From: Drosophila pseudoobscura
Lineage: Eukaryota > Arthropoda > Insecta > Diptera > Drosophilidae
Assembly (NCBI RefSeq): GCF_009870125.1
Contig: NC_046679.1
Span: forward strand, 14,198,001-14,262,000
Reading direction: 5' to 3'
DNA: 64,000 nucleotides
Of this stretch, positions 46,301 through 56,836 are shown piece by piece. How positions within the stretch are numbered: the first letter of the stretch is position 1; each line of letters begins with the position of its first letter. A program made the position numbers and the translations under genes. Below the pieces are notes generated by a model. That model ran no database searches, was not told where the DNA came from, and was given only the letters and a program-made list of their open reading frames with translations.

Positions 46301-47207
46301 AAAACTCATTGACCAGATCGGTACTAACTACCCAGAAGAGGCTCAGCTTAGTGAGGAAGTATTGGAGTGTCCATTTCAACACTAAAATATTGTTATCCTG
46401 CAGGAGACGGATGCACAAGATGCGCAACCAGCCCTCCCAATCATCGCTCACGTCGGACGACTTCAGGGCCAGACGCGGCAGCAGAGTGGTCAGTGTGGGC
46501 AGCACCAGGTGGGACTGCTGCTCTTCTAGGCTCTCCATAATGTCCACATAGGCGGACCACTTTCTTTCACTGCACTGCAGTCGATCGAGTATCTTTGGTT
46601 TTCCATCGCCAGCGTGCGCCTCATCAATCTCTAGAATCTTTCGCATGATAAAGCAGGCAGACCTGCGGTCTTCACGCATGTCCGATTGCAATAGATTCTG
46701 TATGATGTCGAAAAGTTTCTGGCAAAATTCGATTCCCAGCTTCGCAAGAAAGTCGTCAAACAGATGCAGCAGGATTTGCGCCACATATGGCTGACGGTCG
46801 CGACTCAAACTGAGACACCAAAGCTGCTCCAGCAGGTACTTTCCATCAGCGCCGGAAAGCTTTCGCTGGTGCAGTTGCACACAAACGAGAACATTCGCCA
46901 CAAGTTGCCGCCGGGAAGCTGTGTCCTCGCTATTGCCACAAATCACCACCGAAACAAGCTTGTGAAACACCTTTGCGCCGAATCGGACATTCCACTTGCT
47001 GTTGGCCTGCATCAGGTTATACATGCACTGCAGGACTTTTTTCAAGGCCAACTCGTTCTCCTTGTGCATATCAACCAGGTCGTATAGCATTTCATCCAAT
47101 TCGGCGATATCTCCTTGTAAATTCTGATTTTGAATATATGATTCGAGGGCCTGAACAACCGCGTGCGAGGTTGTTGACGTCGTGGCTTTGGTACCCGGCA
47201 GAGACAT
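43356..47207 (-). CDS. CG18596: TARBP1-type SpoU 2'-O-methyltransferase
   Basis: A large TARBP1/Trm3-like protein of about 1,161 residues. The family methylates the ribose of G18 in tRNAs using SAM. Seven exons fit in phase: 47207-46011, 45949-45294, 45234-45046, 44980-44393, 44335-43799, 43736-43566 and 43503-43356. The first about 1,000 residues are ARM/HEAT-like helices. The C-terminal SPOUT domain shows motif 1 ([20 protein letters not shown]), motif 2 (CVLLLGHEKHGIP) and motif 3 ([19 protein letters not shown]), all with the expected catalytic Arg/Asn residues. It is shorter than human TARBP1 (about 1,620), mostly in the helical part. The symbol is from memory. Confidence 0.92.
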
Positions 47208-48191
47208 TGCTTCTTTTCACTTCTTCTTTTCAAGGGCAGGTCCTTCTGGCGGCACTCTACAAGTTTCTGCAGCTCTACAAGTCTCCGGCACTCTACAAGT
47301 GAACACTACCTCCTTCGCATGCAAATATTTCACAATTGACTGCAACTCCCCCGTGCACATTGTATATAAACCAGCCCACAGCTGTTTGACAGCCAATTGT
47401 TGTGACCAGTGCAGCCGATTACGCTTTTTTCCCGCCAGATGTTGTTTTTTAGATTACCTTAAAGTTGAAAATATACAAAAATTGAATGCAAATATAGCGA
47501 TATTAATTTAATAAAGAGAGAAAATATTAGCGACAGCACTAGGAGGCTTACTTTTATAAAGACAGCTGATTTCTTGACCTAACGGCTGCTGCAGTGTGCC
47601 ATGAAACTAAGCAGGACCAATAGCATTCTGTGCATAAGGTAAAGTTTTATTGTCAGTGAAAAGATATTACTAGTTTTTGTTTTAAATATAAAAGGATGGC
47701 TTGCAAAGAATAAGAAAATGCTGGTTTGACTACGAAGTGTCACATAATTACCTAAGCATGATTGGTAGAAGCCACAGAGCTGAATGAGTTAATGAAAATT
47801 ATATATAATACATACCCAATTTAATAAAAAATTCTTAACACCATTATTTACCCTTTTTTTATTAAAAATGTTCAGCTTTTTCTTTCGTCTTCTTCAAGTT
47901 AGAAAAAGCTTTTTTTGTGATAAAAAGTTGGCAGCACTAGTCGTGACTGTCCCGATAGTTTGCCATCACTATTATATTTAACTGTTTCATTTCATTTGTT
48001 AATGAAAATTAATAACCCTTTTTTTTTAACATGATATTTAAAATTATAGAATTGAACAATTTTCCTTTATTAAAAATTTAAAATACGCATTTTGAAATTT
48101 TCGTTATCGCCTATAAATGCGATTACGTGTGAATGTCGAATTTATTTGCTTACATTTTCAAATTTCGCGCCAACTATCGCTAATGATTTGC
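47208..48191. other. Intergenic spacer
   Basis: It contains the promoter of the methyltransferase gene and the 3' flank of the PyK paralog. A CTCTACAAGT word is repeated three times near 47256-47300. GTTGGCAGCACTAG near 47928 resembles the repeat ends at 54 kb. It is otherwise AT-rich and empty. Confidence 0.5.
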
Positions 48192-50000
48192 TTATTTTTC
48201 TTGCTTTATTTTAGCCTGGTCATTTTTTATTTCATCTCCGAGGAGCTTAATGCACTTTTTTGGCTGTTTCTTTTTGCCTTCCGCGGCCTGTTTTTCCATC
48301 TCAGCTTTGGTTTGCTGCCGAACGGAGAACAGGCCAAAGCTGATCTTGTCGGCCCTCATTGCGTCTACAATAACGACGGTTACCTTCTTGCCGGGCTCCA
48401 TTATGTCCAGTTTGGGCAAGAGCTTGATGCCCATCTTCAGGATTTCCCCGAAGTCCGTGCAGCCCGTGGCCATCTCATCAATGATCACAGGATAAATACC
48501 GCGAAAGATCACCGACTGACGAGCCTGGGACTTGCAACCAATGAGCATAACGATAGGGCAGGCAGGACGCATCTGGCTAACCAGCTGCGGGATCATCGAA
48601 CACGGACTGGCTACGATAATTGCCTTCGCATGGGCTGTGGTGGCCGCCTCAACGATTGACATGGACACGGCCGATATTTGGTTAGCTGGCGCCATCCGTA
48701 TGACGCTCCTCACGTTGTTCTGGATGCTCTCGTACCACAGAACCGCCTCCACCTTGGAGCATATTTTCGCCATGCACTTGATGCACTCGACGGGATACTT
48801 TCCTTTGGCGGTTTCGCCCGACAACATCACACAGTCGGCCCCATCAAAGATGGCATTGGCCACATCTGATGCCTCGGCCCGTGTGGGTCTCGGCTTTCCG
48901 ATCATCGAATCCAGCATTTGGGTGGCACAAATAACGGGTTTTCCCACCTGGTTGCACTTTGCTATGATTGCCTTTTGCGCCAGGGGCACCTCATCGGTGA
49001 GAATTTCGATGCCCAGGTCTCCGCGAGCCACCATTATGCCATCGGAGGCAGTGATGATACTGTCGATGTTCGCCATACCCTGTTGGTTCTCGATTTTGGA
49101 AATGATCTTGATGTTCTTTCCCTCCGGTCCCAGCACATTGCGTATCTCGGCTAGTGCCTGGGCATCGCGTATGAACGAGGCGAAAACCATATCCACCTTC
49201 TGCTCCACACCGAACTTCAAGTCCGCCTTGTCTTTTTCGGAAACGGCAGGAAGATCCACCGCCACGCCTGGCAGATTCACGCCCTTGTGCGAGCCGAGCT
49301 TGCCTCCGTTCTCCACCTCGCATGTTACTTCATCGCCAGCCACCTGCTTAACCTTCAGGGCGATCAGTCCGTCATCAATGTACACCCGATCCCCAGTCTT
49401 GATGATACTCGGCAGCTTCTTGTAGTCCACATAAACCCTCTCCGCGTTGCATTTCTTCTGAAGCTCTTTGTTGGTGGATAGCTTGATGGAATCGCCCTGC
49501 TTCAGCTCGATTTCGGACGTGTCGCCGCCCTCTATTTTGCCCGTTCGAATTTCCGGCCCCTTGGTGTCGAGAGCAATGGCCACCGGCTTGAACACACCCG
49601 TCTGCTTGGCGTACATATCGATGGCCTTGCGCGCCGCCTTAATCGTCTGGCTGTGGTACTCGTGTGAGCCATGCGAGAAATTCAGTCGTACCACTCGCAT
49701 CCCGGCACGAATGAGCTCCACCAGAACCTCGGGCTTGTTCGAGGCCGGTCCAATGGTGCAAATGATGCCACTCAGTGGAAACCCCGAGCAGGGTGCATTG
49801 AACTGCAGTCGCGACTGGTACTCCAACTGCGTGGCAAAGGGCCCGCGGTCCAGCTTCCCCGTCCGTTCGGCACACTGATCAGCCAGAGGAGTAGATTAAA
49901 AGCCAAAGAACCAAAGGGTGGTAGCGAAACGTACCTTCTGAGCACTACCCGCATAGCTGCAAGTACTGGTTGAAGACCAAGGCGTTTGACACGGAAGCGA
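48192..50000 (-). CDS. CG7069: Pyruvate kinase paralog, start not resolved
   Basis: The main exon (49874-48192) encodes about 560 residues of pyruvate kinase (PEP + ADP to pyruvate + ATP). Conserved parts: [59 protein letters not shown] with the catalytic Lys, [24 protein letters not shown], and [19 protein letters not shown] replaces the usual IEIP. The acceptor at 49875 pairs with a strong donor AAG|GTACGT (upstream exon from 49935). That gives the leader SYAGSAQK in frame but no ATG; an in-frame ACG lies at 49985. A weaker donor, ATGCGG|GTAGTG, would instead join a basic leader, MRRFRVKRLGLQPVLAAMR. The gene is tandem with PyK, as I recall for D. melanogaster, where the paralog is testis-biased. 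Confidence 0.85.
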
Positions 50001-50480
50001 CGCATTGCAAGCCGCTCGCCGCTTAAGAAGTCCAACAAATCGGGAAATTTTGAACAAATCTTGAAATAATGACAAAATTTAGTTCGATCTGTGACTAGAT
50101 CTGAGTGGAAAATGATCCAAAAAGCAAATCCAAACTACTTTGATCTTCTAAATCTATGGGTATCCACGTACATACATGATTAGAATTTATTATTCTTTTT
50201 GAAGAGAACACTATATTATTCAACAGTGATAGCTTAAATTTGTGTGTCGGCGGCCTGCGGCGCTTTGACAGCGGTTCTTTTCCTCCTTCTTCCGATATTC
50301 CAATATACGCAATTAATAAATTAACTTGGTTATTAACATTAATCAATGCTACGCCCGCTACTGTTGCTGCTACTGCGACGCATCAAGGTACTTCCTCAGC
50401 GACAAGATTTATTCGACGGTGCTGCAAGCAGAAATTAGAGATTGGTCGGTGTTTTTGTTTATTCTGCATGTCAATGCCAC

Positions 50481-52079
50481 TTACACAATGCGAATGGTGT
50501 TGGTGAAGCCGGAGCCCTGCTTCCAGCCTGTGACAACGACCACAGCGTCGCCGGTCTTGATGAAGCCGTTCTTCTTGCCCACCTGGACACCGAACTGGAC
50601 ACGCTGGTCCACATCCTTCAACCAGTCGCTCTGTGGTGGCTCTGCGCATAAAAGAAAAGGCTATTAGTACCATGTATGGGTGGAGTACTGGGCGGGTGGG
50701 GTACACTTACCCTTGTAGATAAGGGGCACCAGGCCACGGTAGAGATGGGCCTGTCGGGCCGTCTGGGGCAGACGAGTAACGGCAATGATGGGGCAGCGTG
50801 GGCGGTACTTGCTCACTTGGAAGGCGGACTTTCCGCTGGTGGTGATCACCACAATGGCGGCAGCCTTGGTCTTGGTGGCGGCCTCAACGGCGGCAATGGC
50901 CACACCATGAGCAGCATCCAGGACGGACACGCCTTTCACCAGATCGGCAAACAGATTCGCATGCCAGAGAGCAGCTTCGGCCTCCTTGCAGGTCTTGGCC
51001 ATGGTCAGGACACACTCCAGGGGGTACTCGCCCTTGGCTGTCTCGCCGGACAACATGACGCAGTCGGCGCCATCGAGCACGGCATTGGCCACATCAGAGA
51101 TTTCAGCGCGAGTTGGGCGGGGCTTCTTCACCATGGACTCCAACATCTGGGTGGCGCAGATCACGGGCTTGCCGGCCTTGTTGCAGCGGGCAATCATGGC
51201 CTTTTGGGCCAGGAACACCTTCTCGGCTGGGATCTCAATGCCTAAATCTCCACGGGCAACCATGATGCCGTCTCCAGCCTCGATAATCTCATCCAGATTG
51301 TGCATGCCCTGCTGGTTCTCGATCTTCGAGATGATCTTGATGTTCTTGCCCTTCTCGCCCAGCACCTTGCGGATCTCAGCGAGAGCAGCGGCATTGCGGA
51401 TGAACGAGGCAAAGACCATGTCGACATCCTGTTCCACACCAAACTGCAGATCGGACTTGTCCTTCTCGGACACGGCGGGCAGATCCACCGGCACGCCGGG
51501 CAGATTCACACCCTTGCGGGAGCCCAGAGAGCCGCCGTTCTCCACCTCGCAGGTGACAGTGTCCTTGCTCACCTCGCGCACCACCAAGGAAATGAGGCCG
51601 TCGTCGACGAAGATGTGATTGCCGGGCTTGACAACCTTCACGATGTTCTCGTAGTCCACATAGACCACCTCCAGGGAGCCCTTCTCCAGGAAGTCCTTGC
51701 TGGTGGACAGCTTAATGGTATCGCCCTTCTTCAGCTCGATCTCGGCGGTGCCGCTGCCGCCAATCAGACCAGTACGGATCTCGGGTCCCTTGGTGTCCAG
51801 GGCAATGGCCACGGGGTGCTCGTAGCCTACCTTGGCCGAGTAGTTCTTCACCGCCTGGCGGACATTGGCCACCGTCTGGGCGTGATACTCGTGGGAGCCG
51901 TGCGAGAAGTTCATGCGGGCAATGTTCATGCCGGTGGCCATCATCTTCTCCAACATCTCGACGCTGCTCGAGGCCGGGCCGATGGTGCACACGATGCCGG
52001 ACAGACGCACATGGGGAATGGGCGAGTCGAACTGCAGGCGGCACATGTGCTCCAGTTGGGTATCAGCTGCGGCTGCCAT
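50481..52079 (-). CDS. PyK: Pyruvate kinase
   Basis: The main glycolytic pyruvate kinase. Exons are 52079-50711 and 50641-50481, giving 509 residues from [20 protein letters not shown]. All signatures are intact: [86 protein letters not shown] and [15 protein letters not shown], ending NTIRIV. A splice acceptor (TTTTCGTTCATGCAG) lies 18 bases upstream of the ATG, so the 5' leader is spliced. Joined to the candidate upstream exon at 52191-52159, the frame would stay open and add MSEISLFKKEE plus PNQVPQN. Codon use is strongly GC3-biased compared with its paralog, consistent with high expression. Confidence 0.96.
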
Positions 52080-52191
52080 GTTTTGTGGTACTTGATTGGG
52101 CTGCATGAACGAAAAGGACACACAGATTAGATTAATTCAAATGAAAGGACTGTTGCACCTCCTCCTTCTTAAAGAGTGATATTTCTGACAT

Positions 52192-54200
52192 ATCTTTTGT
52201 CTTGGTGAGAGTGCGTGAAATCGTGAGAGTGGGCAAGAGAGCCGCCCGTGGGCGGAAGAGCATTCTTGCATCGGCGCTGGCGCTGCATCGCCGAAGGTCA
52301 GTTCTGCCGACCGAGACCGAGACGAGGGAGGCGACACTCGTACGTTTTCGCAGCTGCAGCTGCAGTCGCAACGAAACCGTTGCATAATTCGTTATTTTTC
52401 ACAAAAAAAGGAAACTTTTGTTCTCGGCAATCTACTGATATCGGGCCGCTGCCAGTCGGCTGATTATGTGTACATGCACTGCCTAATTTTGTGTATCTTT
52501 ATGGACCAAAACGTAACAACGCTCCCCCTGACCCTGACACTGGCTCGCGCTGGGCGGGGGAAGAGTAATTCTCAAATAAAATACCTTCAGCTGGGGCGCC
52601 TCATCGTATATGGTTACGTTCACCATATTGCTAGCAGAAGTATTGAACAAACGACAGTTGGATAATTTTGCAACACGAACGGCAGCCACAGGCAGACGCA
52701 AACGCACAGCAGTAGCAGACGAAGCAGAAGCGCGAAATAAGGCAAAAATTGTAGATGCAGCACCGCCTTTGTTCGAGGACGAGGAAAAATTTTCGAATGC
52801 GGCCGAGAACTTTTTTTTGTGGCCTAGTGGAAAATTTATCGGGCTAAAGCAGCTTTGAGCTTCGGAAATGTCGGTAACACACGAGGACAAACGAATTCGC
52901 AAGAGCAACAGGCAAACAACAACCCTAAAAAGCCAGAACCGAGAGAAACAGTTTATCCAAAGCTAAAAGAGAGCGCAAAGCTTTAAGGTTTGCGCGGGGT
53001 TTGTTGTTGGCTGCGGCCGGCAACTGGCAGAAAAAGGTTCAACGAATTTTCAAGTGTTTAATAATTTGTGTATATATTTCTATACATTCAGTTTCGTTTG
53101 TATAAGTGTAAACAAAAAACGAATCAGCTGTTTCGACTCTTATCAGCCGGCTGTGTCCCAGTCCGCTACTGACCATGAAATCAAATCATTAATCTCTCAC
53201 AAATCCAAAAATATCAAAGCTCTCTTTGTCTCTCTCACCGGTCATTATGCAAGTGCGTGAGCACACATATGTATGTATCTATGCTTTTTACTCGTGAGTG
53301 GCACGCTTTCTGTGCGTGCAATGAAAGCTTCACTTTTAAGTGAACAGCTTTCGTCACAGGGAAAAACGTTATAGTTCTAAAAGTCGTCACTGATTAAAAC
53401 GAAAGTGAAAGCGCCTTTTCCCCCACAGACTGCGGAACTTTGCCCTTGAACTTGCCCCGCAAAGGACGTTGGCAACATGGCAACAACTTCATAAAAACCG
53501 ATAAAGTATTAGCTAAAGCCGGCATTTCAGAAATTTGTATGTATGTAAATTACTCATGGCTGGTATCACTACCAATGTCATAGATGGCACACGCATACAT
53601 ACTTATTGAAGTATAATAAATTACCGATAAGACTGTTCAGTTCAATGGAAGTTTACAATAATTAGACAGCCTCAAGATTATTGCTGCATTTCCCGATGGC
53701 GTGGTTCTGTATATGTGTTTGTATTGTCATTGTATGCGTGCTTTGGACGGAATGACTTCTATTTCACCTTTACATATATTTCTGCCCGCCACTGTGCGGA
53801 CGCGACTGTGCGGATCGTTTATCTATGTGTTAGTGTGGGGGCGAGGCGGCAAAACTGTTCCGATCCACATAATATGGAGAAACAGCTTGCATCATCATCG
53901 TCAACAACAACGAAATCGGTGCCAAAACCCCGCTAATTTTTCGCAAAAATGCAAATGGAGAAATGCATGGTAAAGTAAAGTAAAGCAGTAAAGTACTGCA
54001 GCTGGAGCACTTAGATATTTACCTGGTTTGACAAAAGGAAACGACGCTTGTGGAAAGATGTATCTGCTCTTCCTGTTTTGGAATTAATTCAAATTTAGTT
54101 AAATGCACAGGCTACGAATACACAAAACGCGCGTCTCGTTTGGCTTTCTTTCTCGTTCTGTGGGAGCTTTTCGATTCGCGCGACGGGCGCCATAACTAGG
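52192..54200. other. PyK upstream region
   Basis: This should contain the PyK 5' untranslated exon(s) and promoter. The first 250 bp are GC-rich with a GCAGCTGCAGCTGCAG palindrome near 52351. The rest has short unlikely open frames and TATGTATG words. No further gene was recognised. Confidence 0.45.
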
Positions 54201-54201
54201 T

Positions 54202-54330
54202 TGCCAGATTTTGAGAGTCACCATAAGCTAGATTGCAGAAAAATGTAAGCTAGAATAAGCTAAAAATTTAAAAAAAAAAAAAAAACTGAAAAATAAGCTA
54301 ACCATAAAAACACATCAAAATAATGGATCA
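54202..54330 (+). repeat. AT-rich dispersed repeat, copy 2
   Basis: This is the inverted counterpart of the repeat at 1-215, sharing a 34-base identical core (about 54205-54238) and a similar A-rich downstream part. It begins GGTTGCCAGATTTTGAGAGT. The family is unknown. Confidence 0.8.
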
Positions 54331-54529
54331 TTTAATTTTATTGTTATCATTAATTTTTGATTAAGGAAATTAAAAGATTTTATACACTTATATGGCCGAG
54401 TGCTCAGAAATGTACAAGCAAAGTAAAGCCTTCTACTCCTCTGTTTTTGAGGACTTTCTAAGGAAAGGTATTTTGTTAGTTTGTGCCATGCTTGCGTTGT
54501 ATGCAAAATTTACATTTTTTGAAGCCATA

Positions 54530-54612
54530 AGAATTTCAATTATTTTTCAAGCTATTTGATTTAAAAAAAAAACAAAAATCTAGCTTAAAATAAGCTAAAA
54601 TGGCAACAGTGG
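54530..54612 (-). repeat. Related repeat end, copy 3
   Basis: Read on the minus strand it starts CACTGTTGCCATTTTAGCTT and later has AAGCTAGATT, like the start of copy 2. With copy 2 it would bound an element of about 400 bp with imperfect inverted ends (54203-54612). The plus strand from 54530 also aligns loosely with 55222-55316. Confidence 0.5.
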
Positions 54613-54679
54613 CCATAACTTCCAGCTGGCCCAGCCCTGGTAGCTAACCACTAACCATACAATAGATAGATCTGACAGT

Positions 54680-55028
54680 TCATAGGACCCGCTGCAAGCG
54701 AACTTTCTGGATTAGATCCCAGGGTCTTCGGCTCTGGCGTTCGATTACCGTCGCGTCATTATCACCAAGAATTCCATCTATATTGCTATAGTTGAAGTGT
54801 TCCAATATGGAAATGAGATCATTAGGATTTTTATTATGTTCGAGTACATTTTCTGCTGCAAAAACTTGCAGTTTTTCCAATGTCTCAAAATTATCTGGAA
54901 GTCTGAAATTAAACAGCAGATTATTATTTATTTTTAATATCAAATCCTATTGAAGCTTACCTTTCTCTGAGTTGGATAATAAGCTCCTTTATAAAATCCT
55001 TGCACCTCAATTTTACACAATTACACAT
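54680..55028 (-). CDS. Small spliced gene, unknown function
   Basis: Two exons (55028-54961 and 54902-54680) are joined across a typical 58-bp intron (AAG|GTAAGC ... TTTCAG). They give 96 residues: MCNCVKLRCKDFIKELIIQL, then RERLPDNFETLEKLQVFAAE, and ending RPWDLIQKVRLQRVL. It is helical and basic at the C-terminus, with no recognised domain or signal peptide. A motif-1-like GGTCACTACT lies about 35 bases upstream of the ATG on the same strand. The clean intron and protein-like composition argue that it is real, but its identity is unknown. It lies between repeat copies. Confidence 0.6.
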
Positions 55029-55219
55029 TTCACACGATCGCCAAGTTTCTGTGTAGTAGTGACCGAAACTTTTCAACGAAAATATACAATATAAATGAAT
55101 TCTAAAATACCATGATACACCAAAATATGTACAACAAATATACTTTTTGTTCGATTTGCCTAAAAATATATGTAGGATATAAAAAGGCAAACATAAACAG
55201 AGTGAAATTAAAAAAGGCT

Positions 55220-55318
55220 AGATTTAAGGCTATAAGCATTTTCATAATTTTTCAAGCTTTTCCGTTTTCAAATAAGCTAGATCTAGCCTTAAATAGGCTA
55301 AAATGCAACACTGTAGTA
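55220..55318 (-). repeat. Related repeat end, copy 4
   Basis: A segment with AAGCTAGATCTAGCC and AAAATGCAACACTGTAG that aligns loosely and directly with 54530-54612. Together the copies suggest several insertions, or remnants of one, around the small gene. Confidence 0.45.
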
Positions 55319-55817
55319 CACACGCAATATATATTGCCGCCACAAAATAAATGAAGAATGGGCAGGGGGTGGGGGTATGGTACACTAGAGCGCGGGAAAT
55401 AAAATAAAAGCTGTTATTTGTTTGATTTATACCACAAAATATAAAATATTACAATGTAAGGAAGTTCTCAGGCCGAGGTCCAGCTTCTCAGTCTGTCCAG
55501 GGCCAGGTCCTTCCCCACAGCAAAATTTGTTGTGTGAGGAACTAAGGGGAGAGCCGCTCGTGGCCGGCCACGAGGCGTGGGTGAAGCCGTGCTTGGGTGC
55601 TGCAGAGACGTGCGTTGGGGGTCATGTGTGGCGGGAGACGGGGTTTGGGTCAGGGATCGCTTTTTTTTTTAATCTCTCTCTCTCTCTCTCTCTCTCGCTC
55701 TCACATAGTCTCCGTCTCAGGGGCGGCTATAAGTGTCTAGGTATAGTTGTAGTGCGTAGATATATAGACAGGTTGTAAGGTTGTTGAAGGTTGTTGTTGG
55801 GAGGTGGTTTAGCGATG
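55319..55817 (-). other. Possible 3' trailer of the UBA-like exon
   Basis: No coding sequence is convincing on either strand. The G-rich plus-strand frame from 55422 looks artificial. If the UBA-like exon at 55818-55886 is real, this is its 3' untranslated region. Confidence 0.35.
55670..55697. repeat. (CT)n microsatellite
   Basis: About 12 CT units, preceded by a T-tract and interrupted once by CG. Confidence 0.9.
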
Positions 55818-55886
55818 TTAACTCAGGGACAGCTGATTAACGGCCAGGAGACGCTCCACCGCCGCATTGATGTCCCCGAATGTGTA
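55818..55886 (-). CDS. Isolated terminal exon, UBA-like C-terminus
   Basis: Directly after an acceptor-like TGTTAG, the minus strand reads YTFGDINAAVERLLAVNQ, then LSLS and a stop. This closely fits the third helix of a UBA (ubiquitin-binding) domain, as in ubiquilin-type proteins (GGDINAAIERLL). The codon frame is closed immediately upstream by the acceptor's own TAG, as expected for an exon border. No upstream coding exon was found between here and the OPA3-like genes, which lie on the other strand. It could be the last exon of a gene spanning them, or a relict. Confidence 0.45.
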   Translation of the reverse strand, partial: YTFGDINAAVERLLAVNQLSLS

Positions 55887-56141
55887 CTAACACATGCACA
55901 GATGTTCTCTCTGCGCTCTCTCTCTCATGATGACGTCAGTGTGTGACGCTTTCGTTGTATGAACTGGCACATCTATATACTGTATAGTTAGTGCGTATAT
56001 ACTGTATGGTTAGTGGCAAGAGGCTTCGGTGTTCCTGAAAAATACCACCAAATCTAGTACATTTGAGACGTTGGCTTTGAAATTGAAGTCCTTGCCGTCA
56101 AGTAGGTTTAATTTATTTTGTCAAAATTCTGAATTATAGAA
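55887..56141. other. Promoter region of OPA3-like copy 1
   Basis: It holds a direct repeat of ATATACTGTAT (near 55976 and 55998). A short minus-strand open segment (near 56000-56100) was not called. The promoter of the first OPA3-like gene should lie here. Confidence 0.4.
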
Positions 56142-56743
56142 ATGGTTGTGGGCGCTTTTCCAATAGCAAAACTCGGCATCTTGTGTGTGAAACATATCAG
56201 TAAGCCGGTTAGCAACGTGATCAAGCGCTTTGCTAATAAGAGTAATGCCTTTAGAATATATGTAGTTGCACCGCCGGCCACTTGTGAGTAGCCCATGGAT
56301 GGAGAATTAAGGTACAATCATTTTATACACCAGTTCCCAGTGTACAACACGATTGATGTTCGCTCCAAGATGTGGATGCTGGGCATAGGACAGCCGAAGA
56401 GGGTTCCGCCCCTAACCCGAGCCATGTCCATTAAAATGGGCAGTGATATACTGGGCGAGCTATTCATATTTATAATTGGTGTTTCCTTCATATTGAACGA
56501 GTTTGCGAGGTTTGTACAGCTCCGGAGAGAGGGAGGGAGGATGGATCTTTAAAGTGAACACCATCATGTTCTGTTCTGTTCGTTAGGCAAGCGCGAAACG
56601 ACGCGCAGAAACATGAAAGGCACAAGAAGAAAAGGGAGGAGCTGAATAACAAAATTGTCGAATTGAACGAGCGAATTGCTCGTCAAGACAGAGAAATTGT
56701 GCATCTCAAAGGCAAAATCAAAGAAATAAGATATGATCGATAG
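56142..56743 (+). CDS. OPA3-like protein, copy 1
   Basis: An OPA3-family mitochondrial protein (human OPA3 is mutated in optic atrophy with 3-methylglutaconic aciduria). Exons are 56142-56283, 56341-56509 and 56587-56743, giving 155 residues. MVVGAFPIAKLGILCVKHISKPVSNVIKRF is the family N-terminus. The core PPLTRAMSIKMGSDILGELFIFIIGVSFILNEFAR has the hydrophobic segment, followed by a charged coiled coil (KHERHKKKREELNNKIVELN) ending in EIRYDR. It is more diverged than copy 3 and shorter than human OPA3 (179). Confidence 0.85.
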
Positions 56744-56836
56744 CGTCGTTTGACTTGATCTGAGTGGGCTAGGAAATGCCAGTCTTTCCATTTTTTGATT
56801 CGTTCAAAAGTATGTTCAAAATTTGCAGTTTTCAAG

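Noticed and set aside
48532-49425. 297-codon plus-strand frame inside the PyK paralog
   Set aside because: An antisense shadow caused by codon bias; the same happens opposite PyK at 51300-52130.
55422-55778. 118-codon plus-strand frame ending in Leu-Ser repeats
   Set aside because: It runs into the (CT)n microsatellite and has no family resemblance.
55985-56105. Minus-strand segment reading LDGKDFNFKANVSNVLDLVV
   Set aside because: Only about 33 codons, closed by stops, with no ATG and no clear splice links to the UBA-like exon.
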